Assembly: GCA_965198325.1 (NCBI GenBank)
Contig: CBDAPE010000007.1
Location: forward strand, 1 to 15,131
DNA length: 15,131 bases
Reading direction: 5' to 3'
Origin: CBDAPE01 sp965198325
GTDB lineage: Bacteria > Pseudomonadota > Alphaproteobacteria > UBA828 > JAPUJA01
Part shown: positions 1 through 7,339 of the stretch, in pieces
Layout of the letters: each line of letters begins with the position of its first letter
Position numbering within the stretch: position 1 is the stretch's first letter
Position numbers and translations under genes: made by a program
Notes under the pieces: model-generated
What the model saw: only the letters and a program-made list of their open reading frames with translations
What the model was told of the DNA's origin: nothing
The model's database searches: none

Positions 1-484
1 GCGATCGTGCCCGCCACCAGCGCCCCTTCGTGGGCCGCCGTATCGATCCCCCGTGCGAGGCCCGAGACGACCACGAGCTCGCCCGCCAAGGTGCGCGCGA
101 AGCGCACGCCGCTGGCCGACGCGTTACGCGCGCCGACGATCGCAACGGCGGCCCGCTCGAGCAGCTGGAGTTGACCCCGGGCGGCGAACAGCGGCGGCGG
201 ATCGGGGATCGCGGCGAGCGGGGCCGGGTAAGCGGGCTCGCCCAGGGCGAACAGCGTTGCGTCCATCGCCTTGAACGCGGCGATCTCGGCCTCGGCCTTG
301 TCCCGGGAGAAAATCCTGATCGGCCGCTTGCGCCCGCCCCGCCTGGCGAGCTCGGGCAGCGCCGCCAGCGCCGCACCGGCGGACTCGAACCGGCCGATCA
401 GCTCACGGTAGGTGACCGGGCCGACATTTTCGCTCCGGGCAGACGCAGCGCGTCGAGCCGCTGGGTTTCGGAAAGCAGGGTCAT
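1..484 (-). pseudogene. dprA: DprA (Smf) DNA-processing protein, 5' part, with apparent frameshift; runs off window
   Basis: DprA binds incoming single-stranded DNA and loads RecA during natural transformation. Read on the minus strand, the body carries the Rossmann-like DprA core: VAIVGARNAS, then VVVSGLARGID, then AAHEGAL near the window edge. The natural start is the ATG at 484 (MTLLSETQRLDALRL), which resembles alphaproteobacterial DprA N-termini. About 15 codons later the homology continues in another frame (RSENVGPVTYREL), which has no usable upstream start. Adding one base near 435-442 would restore a continuous LRLxRSENVGPV. The segment LAGEL-VVVSG also lacks about five residues that relatives have between these blocks. 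The gene may be decaying, or the missing base may be a sequencing error. It is last in the pyrB-pyrC-plsY-dprA run, 32 bases after plsY. Identity is secure; functional state is not. Confidence 0.8.
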
Positions 485-516
485 CCGCGGCAAAATGGAA
501 CCGCAGGCCCGGTTCG

Positions 517-1152
517 TCAACCGTCGGCTGAATCCTTCCGCCTCGCAAAGACAATGCGGGGCTCGCGGCCGCGCAGCAGCCGGCCGATATTGGGCGCGTG
601 CTTGACCGCGACGAAAAGCGCCAGGGCGGCGGCCATGATCGTAACTTGTGGATCGGTCAGGAAATGGGCCGCGACGATCGAGCCCGCGAGCGCCGAGAGC
701 GAGGCCAGCGACGACATCCGGAAGAGGCCGGCCACGACCAACCAGGCGGCGCAGCCGATCAGTCCGACCGGCCAGGCGATGGCGATCAGCACGCCCAGCG
801 TCGTCGCCACGCCCTTGCCGCCCCGAAACAGCAGCCAGACCGGCAGGATGTGACCCAGCACCGCGCCATAGGCCGCGGCGACCGCCATGTCCTGACCATA
901 GCCGTAGGCGAAGACGACGGGCAGCGCACCCTTGGCGACATCCAACACAAGGGTTGCGGTGGCGGCCAACTTGTTGCCGGTCCGCAGCACGTTGGTCGCG
1001 CCGATATTGCCCGAGCCAATCTTGCGGATATCGCCCAGACCGAACACGAGGGAGAGCAGCAACCCGAAGGGAATTGCCCCGATCAGATAGGCGAGGGCGA
1101 AGCCCAGGTAGATTGGCCAATCGAATTGGAAATTGCCGATGAGCTGGGGCAT
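517..1152 (-). CDS. plsY: Glycerol-3-phosphate acyltransferase PlsY (acyl-phosphate dependent)
   Basis: This integral inner-membrane enzyme transfers an acyl group from acyl-phosphate to the sn-1 position of glycerol-3-phosphate, giving lysophosphatidic acid, the first step of phospholipid synthesis. The 211-residue product has the usual family length and several hydrophobic segments (for example residues about 13-39, 65-83, 119-145 and 151-183). All three PlsY motifs are present: GSGNIGATNVLR at about 46-57, HILPVWLLFRGGKGVAT at about 101-117, and KHAPNIGRLLRGREP at about 184-198. The start at 1152 leaves 26 bases after the pyrC stop, so it is probably co-transcribed from upstream; no strong Shine-Dalgarno is visible. 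The gene looks intact and the assignment is firm. Confidence 0.97.
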   Translation of the reverse strand: MPQLIGNFQFDWPIYLGFALAYLIGAIPFGLLLSLVFGLGDIRKIGSGNIGATNVLRTGNKLAATATLVLDVAKGALPVVFAYGYGQDMAVAAAYGAVLGHILPVWLLFRGGKGVATTLGVLIAIAWPVGLIGCAAWLVVAGLFRMSSLASLSALAGSIVAAHFLTDPQVTIMAAALALFVAVKHAPNIGRLLRGREPRIVFARRKDSADG

Positions 1153-1178
1153 TGCGAGGCGGGCGTCGTGAGCGCGCT

Positions 1179-2507
1179 CTACGCGCCGTTGGTGAGTTCG
1201 AACACCGTGCGGCCGTCGACCACGGTGCGCAGCGCCCGGCCCTTCACGGCGCGCCCGTCGAACGGCGAGTTCTTCGATTTGCTGCGGAACTTGGCGGTCT
1301 CCACGGTCCAGTCCCGGCCGGGACCGAAAACCAGCAGGTCGGCGGGCGCACCCACGGCGAGCCGCCCCTGGGGGAGGTCCAGGAGATCGGCCGGTGCGCA
1401 GGTGACGAGTCGGAGTAGGTCGCCAAGAGCCATGCCGTCGCGGTGGTGCAGCTCGAGCGAAAGCGCCAACAGGGTCTCGAGCCCGACGACGCCGTTGGCC
1501 GCGTGGGCGAAGGGCACGCGCTTGCTCTCCTGGTCGTGGGGCGCGTGATCGGTCGCGATGGCGTCGATCGTACCGTCGTGCAGGCCTTCGAGCACGGCGA
1601 GGCGGTTGTCCTCGTCGCGCAAGGGCGGCGCCATCTTGGCAAAGGTGCGGTAATCGCCGATCGCGGTCTCGTTGAGCGTGAAGTGATGGGGCGCGGCCTC
1701 GCAGGTGACGGGCAGTCCGCGCGCCTTGGCCCGGCGCACGGTGTCAACGGCGCCTTTCGTGGAAATATGGGCGACGTGGTAGCGCCCGCCCGTCAGCTCG
1801 ACGAGTCGGATGTCCCGCGCGACGATGATCTCTTCGGAAGCGTCGGGAATGCCCGGCAGGCCAAGCCGGGTGGCGACGTCGCCCTCGGCCATGCAGCCGC
1901 AGCCCGACAGCGACAGATCCTCGGCATGCTGGGAGACCAGGAAACCGAACGTACTGGCGTAGGACAGCGCGCGGCGCATCACCAGGGCATCGGCGACCGG
2001 CAGGCCGTCGTCGGAAAAGCCCACGGCGCCGGCTTCCGCGAGCAGCCCCATCTCGGTGATCTGCTCGCCCTTGAGCCCCCGGGTGATCGCGCCGAAGGCA
2101 TAGACCTTGACCAGGCTGGTTTCCCGGGCGCGGCGCTGGATGTATTCGATCAGCGCGCTGTCGTCGATCACCGGGTCGGTATTGGGCATGCAGGCCATGG
2201 TCGTGACCCCGCCCGCGGCCGCGGACCGGCTGCCGGATGCGATCGTCTCCTTGTGCTCGTGGCCGGGCTCGCGCAGATGCACATGCATGTCGACCAGGCC
2301 GGGAGCGAGACAGTGACCCGCGCAATCGATCGCCTCGATGCCCTCGGGTACGCCGTCGGCGAACAGGCGCGGGCCCAGGTCGGCAATTTCCTTACCCTCG
2401 GTAAACAGCGCGCCGTGCGAATCGAGCCCGCTCGCGGGATCGAGCAGTCGCGCATTCATGTAGGCGACCCGGCCGGGGGGCTCGCGGGGAACGGCCGTGT
2501 CAGGCAT
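1179..2507 (-). CDS. pyrC: Dihydroorotase, class I (PyrC)
   Basis: This zinc amidohydrolase cyclises N-carbamoyl-aspartate to dihydroorotate in cytosolic pyrimidine synthesis. The 442-residue product is of class I length. The metal-site HxH lies in DMHVHLREPG (H75, H77). MPNTDP is at about 108-112 and the class I aspartate pair is in GFSDDG (about 163-168). Candidate metal histidines are H194 (QHAED) and H247 (VAHIS), PHHFTL is at 273-278, and the catalytic aspartate is in IATDHAPH (D320). With these metal residues present it is probably an active enzyme, not the inactive PyrC-like partner found beside some PyrB proteins. The ATG at 2507 overlaps the pyrB stop by 8 bases, so translation is probably coupled to pyrB. 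Confidence 0.97.
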   Translation of the reverse strand: MPDTAVPREPPGRVAYMNARLLDPASGLDSHGALFTEGKEIADLGPRLFADGVPEGIEAIDCAGHCLAPGLVDMHVHLREPGHEHKETIASGSRSAAAGGVTTMACMPNTDPVIDDSALIEYIQRRARETSLVKVYAFGAITRGLKGEQITEMGLLAEAGAVGFSDDGLPVADALVMRRALSYASTFGFLVSQHAEDLSLSGCGCMAEGDVATRLGLPGIPDASEEIIVARDIRLVELTGGRYHVAHISTKGAVDTVRRAKARGLPVTCEAAPHHFTLNETAIGDYRTFAKMAPPLRDEDNRLAVLEGLHDGTIDAIATDHAPHDQESKRVPFAHAANGVVGLETLLALSLELHHRDGMALGDLLRLVTCAPADLLDLPQGRLAVGAPADLLVFGPGRDWTVETAKFRSKSKNSPFDGRAVKGRALRTVVDGRTVFELTNGA

Positions 2508-3465
2508 TGGGGCGCACCGGGAGCCGACAGCTCATCAGGTCGAGGCAGGCCTGGCGCACGGCGACGCCGAGCTCGACCTGATCGAGGATCACCGAGCGGG
2601 TGATGTCGTCGGCCAGCTCGCTGTCGATCTCGACTCCGCGGTTCATCGGCCCGGGATGCATGACGAGCGCATCCGCCTTGGCCATGGCGAGCTTCTCCGC
2701 ATCGAGGCCCCAGAAGCGGAAATATTCCCGGGTCGAGGGCACGAAGGTGCCCTGCATGCGCTCGGTCTGCAGGCGCAGCATCATCACGATGTCGCAGCCG
2801 GCGAGGCCGTCGCGCATATCGTGATGGACCGACACGCCGAGCACCGCTTCGGCGGCGGGCGGCAGCAGGGTGGGTGGTGCGACGAGGCGGACGGCTGCGC
2901 CGATGGTGTTGAACAGCAGGATGTTGGAGCGCGCCACCCGGCTGTGCAGGATGTCGCCGCAGATCGCCACGGTCAGCCCTTCGAGCACGCCCCGGCGGCG
3001 GCGGATGGTGAGCGCGTCGAGCAGTGCCTGGGTGGGGTGCTCGTGAGAGCCGTCGCCGGCGTTGATGACCGCGCAGTTGACGTGATCGGAGAGCAGCTTG
3101 ACCGCGCCGCTCTCGGGGTGGCGGACGACGAGCACGTCGGGGTGCATGGCGTTGAGCGTCATCGCCGTATCGACCAGGGTTTCGCCCTTCTTGATCGCCG
3201 AGGTCGCGACCGACATGTTGATGACGTCGGCGCCCAGCCGCTTGCCCGCCAGCTCGAAGGAGGTGCGGGTCCGGGTCGAGGTCTCGAAGAACAGGTTGAT
3301 CTGGGTGCGCCCGCGCAGGATGGGATTTTTCTTCTCCGCCTCGCGGTTCAGCTCGACATAGCCGTCGGAGAGGTCGAGAAGCATGGTGATCTCCTCACGG
3401 GACAGGCCCTCGATGCCCAGAATATGCTGGTGGGGAAACGCAGTGGGGAGCGGTTCGGGCTGCAT
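2500..3465 (-). CDS. pyrB: Aspartate carbamoyltransferase catalytic subunit (PyrB)
   Basis: PyrB condenses carbamoyl phosphate with L-aspartate to N-carbamoyl-aspartate, the committed step of pyrimidine synthesis, and feeds the neighbouring PyrC. The 321-residue product carries the carbamoyl-phosphate loop STRTR at about 63-67 (in FFETSTRTRTSFE), KKGET at about 92-96, HPTQALLD at about 143-150, a LRLQTER segment, and HPGPMNRGVEI near the C-terminus. No regulatory subunit gene (pyrI) is seen. The ATG at 3465 is the only sensible start: the FPHQHILGIEGLSREE block follows within ten residues and no Shine-Dalgarno precedes it. A sigma70-like -10 lies only nine bases upstream, which suggests a leaderless message. 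It leads the pyrB-pyrC-plsY-dprA run. Confidence 0.98.
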   Translation of the reverse strand: MQPEPLPTAFPHQHILGIEGLSREEITMLLDLSDGYVELNREAEKKNPILRGRTQINLFFETSTRTRTSFELAGKRLGADVINMSVATSAIKKGETLVDTAMTLNAMHPDVLVVRHPESGAVKLLSDHVNCAVINAGDGSHEHPTQALLDALTIRRRRGVLEGLTVAICGDILHSRVARSNILLFNTIGAAVRLVAPPTLLPPAAEAVLGVSVHHDMRDGLAGCDIVMMLRLQTERMQGTFVPSTREYFRFWGLDAEKLAMAKADALVMHPGPMNRGVEIDSELADDITRSVILDQVELGVAVRQACLDLMSCRLPVRPNA

Positions 3466-3474
3466 TAAAAGGTC

Positions 3475-3504
3475 ATTCTACACGCCCCCCCGCCGGGCGG
3501 GCAA
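3475..3504 (-). promoter_or_regulatory. Candidate sigma70-type promoter of the pyrB operon
   Basis: Read on the minus strand, TTGCCC (3499-3504) and TAGAAT (3475-3480) are separated by 18 bases. The -10 matches the consensus at 5 of 6 positions and the -35 at 4 of 6. The spacer contains a run of seven Gs (Cs at 3485-3491 on the plus strand) and part of a short GC-rich inverted repeat. Only nine bases separate the -10 box from the pyrB ATG, so transcription would begin at or just before the start codon. This is a consensus match only. Confidence 0.5.
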
Positions 3505-3529
3505 GCGCGAGACGCGCCCGGGTATGCAA

Positions 3530-4861
3530 TCAGTCGCTTTTGCGCGTCCGGCGCCGCTCACGGGCATCCTTGTAATCGACCCAGGCGATGATCAGGGGCA
3601 GCGCCCAGGGACTGCCGTTGTAGAACGGCCAGGTCGGAAAGCCGAGCCCCGAATAGGCGGTTTCGCCCTCGCCGTCGCCCAGGATGCGGTGGCCGAGCTT
3701 TTCGCCCAGGTAGGTTCCGAGCGCCAGGCCCGCGCCGCAGAACCCGGTGGCGTAATGCACCCCGTCGCGGGTCTCGCCGATATGGGGCAGCTTGTCGAAG
3801 GTGAACCCCATGATGCCCTGCCAGACGTGGCTGAGCCTGGTTTCCGCAAGCTGGGGATAGACCCCGACCATGAGGGTGCGCAGTTTTTCCGCCATGATTC
3901 GCGGGTCGCGCTCGTCATGGCCCGTGCGCGCGCCGAAGATGAGGCGTTTCTCGTCGGGCGTCGGGCGCACCCAGTAGATGTTCTCCTTGCTGTCGGTGAT
4001 CGGCAGGCCCTTGGGCATGACGTCCTTCATCAGCTCGGGCGAAAGCTCTTCGGTGCAGATCTGGTTGGCGGGGATCGGGATGATCCGCCGGCGGACCCAG
4101 GGCAGCGCGCCGAACGCCGTGTTGGTATAGCCGTTCGTGCAGATCGCGACATCTTTCACCGCGACCCGGCCCCGGTCGGTTTCGAGAGCGTAGCCGTCCT
4201 TCCCGGGGATGAGCCGGAGGACCGCCGTGTTGGCGGCGAGCGAGACGCCCGCGCTCAACGCGGCGTCGAGCAGGCCCTGGTGATATTTCGCGGAATGCAG
4301 GATGCCGTAATAGTGAGACACGATGCCGCCGTAATAATAATTCGTGCCGATGACCTGGTGCTGTTCCGCGCGGGCATAGGGCGTGAACTCCATGGGCACG
4401 TACTTGTTCGTAAGCTCGGCGTTGCGCACCGCCGCCTCGAGATGCTCGGGTGCGCAGCAGCCGTAGAACCGGCCGCGCCAGAGGACGCCTGCGTCGATCT
4501 TCTCGTCTTCGATGACCCGGCGGACCGCATCCTGCGCATCGCGCGCCTCCTCGAACAGGCGGATCGCCCGCTCGAGGCCGAACTTGTCTTGCGCCTTGGC
4601 GAAGGAATAGCGGGGCGTGCGCCCGATATGGCCGGCAAGCCGGCTGCTGGCGCCGAACCCGGGATCCTGGGAATCGAGCACGAGCACGCTGCACCCGCCC
4701 CGCGCCAGCACCCGGGCGCAGTTCAGACCCACCATGCCCGAGCCGATCACCGCGACGTCGACCTTTTCGGGAAGGGGCGAGGGCCGGAGCTTGGGGCGGG
4801 GCGCTTCGTCCCACCAGTAGGGCTCCTGCTTGAAGCCGGACGCAAAGATATCGGCGGTCAT
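3530..4861 (-). CDS. FAD-dependent oxidoreductase, DAO family (amine/amino-acid oxidase-like)
   Basis: The 443-residue product belongs to the D-amino-acid oxidase/DadA-PuuB superfamily of flavoenzymes, which oxidise amines or amino acids using FAD. The N-terminal YWWDEAPRP segment is common in the gamma-glutamylputrescine-oxidase-like branch. The dinucleotide fold follows, with GSGMVG at about 40-45, the strand ending in VLVLD (D63), and GASSRLAGH at about 70-78. The C-terminal FAD-contact block GFCGAGLALGTYLGEKLG lies at about 373-390, followed by a PFYNGSPW tail typical of these oxidoreductases. The substrate cannot be told from sequence. GAGGGAGG ends about six bases before the ATG at 4861, a very strong ribosome binding site. 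The gene sits between ruvX and pyrB with 152 bases upstream, so it probably has its own promoter, although none is obvious. Confidence 0.9.
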   Translation of the reverse strand: MTADIFASGFKQEPYWWDEAPRPKLRPSPLPEKVDVAVIGSGMVGLNCARVLARGGCSVLVLDSQDPGFGASSRLAGHIGRTPRYSFAKAQDKFGLERAIRLFEEARDAQDAVRRVIEDEKIDAGVLWRGRFYGCCAPEHLEAAVRNAELTNKYVPMEFTPYARAEQHQVIGTNYYYGGIVSHYYGILHSAKYHQGLLDAALSAGVSLAANTAVLRLIPGKDGYALETDRGRVAVKDVAICTNGYTNTAFGALPWVRRRIIPIPANQICTEELSPELMKDVMPKGLPITDSKENIYWVRPTPDEKRLIFGARTGHDERDPRIMAEKLRTLMVGVYPQLAETRLSHVWQGIMGFTFDKLPHIGETRDGVHYATGFCGAGLALGTYLGEKLGHRILGDGEGETAYSGLGFPTWPFYNGSPWALPLIIAWVDYKDARERRRTRKSD

Positions 4862-5013
4862 GAACCCCTCCCTCGGGCGTCATGGAATCACGGCGGTACA
4901 GTCTGCCATGATCGGGCGGGGGGCGCAGGGTTTTCGGGGCGATGCCGGGCGGGGCGTACGGGGGGAGGTCGGTTGAACGCAAAGCCCGATGGGCCACCGG
5001 TAGAGATGACCGC
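4862..5013. other. Intergenic leader between ruvX and the oxidoreductase
   Basis: These 152 bases hold the strong GAGGGAGG ribosome binding site for the oxidoreductase next to 4862. I see no convincing -35/-10 pair and no hairpin followed by a T-run on the minus strand, so neither a ruvX terminator nor an oxidoreductase promoter can be placed. Confidence 0.4.
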
Positions 5014-5481
5014 CTAACCCCGTCCCTTCAGGTAATCCAGCGCGCCCTGGAGGATGTAGGCCGCGGCCGCGGCGTCGACCCGCTCGGCGCGTTTCCTGCG
5101 CGAGAGGTCGGCGTCGATCATGGTCCGCGTCACCGCGACCGTGGAGAGCCGCTCGTCCCAGAATGCAATGGCGCAATCGAAATTCGCGTCGAGGTTGGCG
5201 GCAAACTGGCGGGCCGACTGGCAGGCTGGTCCCTCGCTGCCGTCCATGTTGAGCGGCAGGCCGATGACGAAGGCGGCCGCCTCTTCTTCGCGATAGAGCG
5301 ATTCGAGCAGGCTGGCGTCAGCGGCAAACTTGCCGCGCCTGATGGTTTGCCGCGGGCTCGCGATCGTCCGCGTGAGATCGGAGAGTGCTACGCCGATGGT
5401 CTTCGAGCCCAGATCGAGGCCGATCAGGGGCCCGGCGGGCGGCAATTCGGCGACCAGATCGGCCATGTTGCGGATCGTCAT
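5014..5481 (-). CDS. ruvX: RuvX/YqgF, Holliday-junction resolvase-like RNase H-fold nuclease (16S rRNA maturation)
   Basis: This is a YqgF-family protein with an RNase H fold. Family members take part in 16S rRNA 5'-end maturation in E. coli and resemble Holliday-junction resolvases. With the ATG at 5481 the product is 155 residues, typical of the family. The frame stays open much further upstream, but the homology starts here, and GGAAGG lies 11 bases before this ATG. Motifs are GLDLGSKTIGVALSD (acidic D23), VIGLPLNMDGSEGP at about 72-85, WDERLSTVAVTRTM (E110), and VDAAAAAYILQGALD (D136), so the acidic active-site residues are present. It is divergent from gatC with 89 bases between starts. 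Confidence 0.95.
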   Translation of the reverse strand: MTIRNMADLVAELPPAGPLIGLDLGSKTIGVALSDLTRTIASPRQTIRRGKFAADASLLESLYREEEAAAFVIGLPLNMDGSEGPACQSARQFAANLDANFDCAIAFWDERLSTVAVTRTMIDADLSRRKRAERVDAAAAAYILQGALDYLKGRG

Positions 5482-5570
5482 GGCGGGTGATACCTTCCGG
5501 GCCTCGACCGCCCCGGAGCCTTGATTCATGCGGCTTTCGGGCGGCTTATTTCCGGCGGAGACGATTGCAC

Positions 5571-5858
5571 ATGTCGCTCGATAAGGCCACCGTGCTGCAT
5601 ATCGCGAGGCTCGCCCGGATCGCGCTGAAAGAAGACGAGGTCGAGCCGCTGGCGGGCGAGTTGTCGGGCATCCTGGCATTCGTCGAGCAGCTTTCGGAAG
5701 TCGATACCGACCAGGTCGCGCCGATGACGAGCGTGGTCGAGATGGACTTGCGCCGGCGCGCCGACGAGGTGACCGACGGCGACGCGGCCGAAGCCGCGCT
5801 GGCCGACGCGCCCGAGCGCGAAGACGGCTTTTTCGTGGTGCCCAAGGTGGTCGAATGA
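5571..5858 (+). CDS. gatC: Asp-tRNA(Asn)/Glu-tRNA(Gln) amidotransferase subunit C
   Basis: GatC is the small subunit that wraps around GatA and GatB and stabilises the tRNA-dependent amidotransferase. The 95-residue product matches family length. It begins MSLDKATVLHIARLARIAL, contains LSGILAFVEQLSEVDT at about 43-58, and ends with ERED-GFFVVPKVVE, the usual GatC tail. The ATG at 5571 is chosen because the homology starts there and GGAG lies ten bases upstream; the frame opens earlier but that part is not GatC-like. Its stop overlaps the gatA start in ATGA, so translation is coupled. Confidence 0.97.
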   Translation: MSLDKATVLHIARLARIALKEDEVEPLAGELSGILAFVEQLSEVDTDQVAPMTSVVEMDLRRRADEVTDGDAAEAALADAPEREDGFFVVPKVVE

Positions 5859-7339
5859 ACGGCGATCCCGTCTCCCTCTCGCTCAGCCAAGCCCGGGACG
5901 CGATGGCGAAGGGCGAACTTTCGGCGCTCGATCTGGCGGACGCCCACATCGCGCAGGCCGAGGCCGCGCGGGACTTGAACGTCATAGTCTGCGAAACCTT
6001 CGAGAAGGCGCGCGACGGGGCGAAAGCCTCGGACGCGCGCCGCGCGGCGGGCGAGGCGGGCGCGCTCGAAGGCATCCCGCTCCTGATCAAGGACTGCTAC
6101 TGCACGGAAGGGGTGCCGAGCACCGCAGGCTCGCATATTCTCGACGGCTTCGCGCCGCCCTACGAATCGACGGTCACGGCCAACTTGTGGCGCGCCGGCG
6201 CAACGCTGCTGGGCAAGACCAACATGGACGAGTTCGCCATGGGCTCGGCCAACCTCACCAGCCATTACGGCCCGGCGATCAACCCCTGGAAGCGGGCGAA
6301 CGACCCCGCCGACCTCGTGCCCGGCGGCTCGTCGGGCGGCTCGGCGGCGGCCACGGTGGCTCATGTCGGGCTGGGCGCGACCGGCACCGATACCGGCGGC
6401 TCGATCCGCCAGCCCGCCTCGTTCTGCGGTGTCGTCGGCGTGAAGCCGACCTACGGGCGCTGTTCGCGGCTCGGCATCATCGCCTTCGCCTCCTCGCTCG
6501 ACCAGGCGGGGCCGCTGGCCAGAACCGTTCGCGACGCGGCGATCCTGCTGGGCGCGATGGCCGGGTTCGATCCGAAGGATTCGACCTCGGTCGATACCCC
6601 CGTGCCCGATTACGAGGCGGCGCTCGGCGGCGATATCGCGGGGCTCACCATCGGAATTCCCAAGGAATACCGGGTCGAGGGCATGCCCGAGGCGATCGAC
6701 GCGTTGTGGCGGCAGGGCGCGGCGTGGCTTGAGGCCGCAGGCGCGAAAACGGTCGAGGTCAGCCTGCCCCACACGAAATACGCCCTGCCGACCTACTACA
6801 TCATCGCGCCCGCGGAGTGCTCGTCGAACCTCGCGCGCTACGACGGCGTGAAATACGGCCTGCGGGTGCCCGGCGAGACGCTGCTCGAGATGTATGAGAA
6901 GACCCGGGCCGAAGGCTTCGGGGCGGAGACCCGCCGGCGCATCCTGATCGGCACCTACGTGCTCTCGGCGGGCTATTACGACGCCTACTACCTCAAGGCC
7001 CAGAAGGTACGGGCGCTGATCGCGGTGGATTTCCGCAAGGCGTTCGAGACCTGCGACCTGCTGCTCACGCCGACCGCGCCCTCGCCCGCCTTCGGCGTCG
7101 ACGAGGAGCCCGACGACCCGGTCGCGATGTATCTGAACGACGTGTTCACGGTACCGGCGAGCCTCGCGGGCCTGCCCGCGGCGTCGGTGCCCGCGGGCCT
7201 TTCGGGGGACGGCCTGCCGCTCGGCCTGCAGCTCATCGGCAAGCCGTTCGACGAGGAGACGGTGCTCCGCGCCGCCCATGCGCTGGAAGGCGCCGCCGGG
7301 TTCGACGCCCGGCCGGAGCGGCCGGGAGGCGGCGGATGA
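5855..7339 (+). CDS. gatA: Asp-tRNA(Asn)/Glu-tRNA(Gln) amidotransferase subunit A (glutaminase/amidase)
   Basis: GatA releases ammonia from glutamine and channels it to GatB for amidation of Glu-tRNA(Gln) and/or Asp-tRNA(Asn). The 494-residue product has the full amidase signature. The catalytic Ser-cisSer-Lys triad is K79 (in GIPLLIKD), S159 (in PGGSSGGSAAA) and S183 (in DTGGSIRQP); the 24-residue spacing between the serines matches characterised GatA. KTNMDEFAMGS at about 121-131 and the GVKPTYGR block follow. The ATG at 5855 overlaps the gatC stop by four bases, and the 3' end overlaps gatB in the same way. No lesions are visible. Confidence 0.98.
   Translation: MNGDPVSLSLSQARDAMAKGELSALDLADAHIAQAEAARDLNVIVCETFEKARDGAKASDARRAAGEAGALEGIPLLIKDCYCTEGVPSTAGSHILDGFAPPYESTVTANLWRAGATLLGKTNMDEFAMGSANLTSHYGPAINPWKRANDPADLVPGGSSGGSAAATVAHVGLGATGTDTGGSIRQPASFCGVVGVKPTYGRCSRLGIIAFASSLDQAGPLARTVRDAAILLGAMAGFDPKDSTSVDTPVPDYEAALGGDIAGLTIGIPKEYRVEGMPEAIDALWRQGAAWLEAAGAKTVEVSLPHTKYALPTYYIIAPAECSSNLARYDGVKYGLRVPGETLLEMYEKTRAEGFGAETRRRILIGTYVLSAGYYDAYYLKAQKVRALIAVDFRKAFETCDLLLTPTAPSPAFGVDEEPDDPVAMYLNDVFTVPASLAGLPAASVPAGLSGDGLPLGLQLIGKPFDEETVLRAAHALEGAAGFDARPERPGGGG

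Noticed and set aside
5521..5551. Possible gatC promoter (TTGATT with a TTATT box)
   Set aside because: The spacing is 18-19 bases and the -10 match is poor, so it is not strong enough to list.
5482..6090. Extended reading frame upstream of ruvX on the minus strand
   Set aside because: It overlaps gatC and gatA antisense and has arginine/proline-rich, non-YqgF sequence. The true start with a ribosome binding site is at 5481.
5546..7279. Long minus-strand frame opposite gatC and gatA
   Set aside because: Typical antisense shadow in GC-rich DNA; the plus strand carries complete GatC and GatA with catalytic residues.
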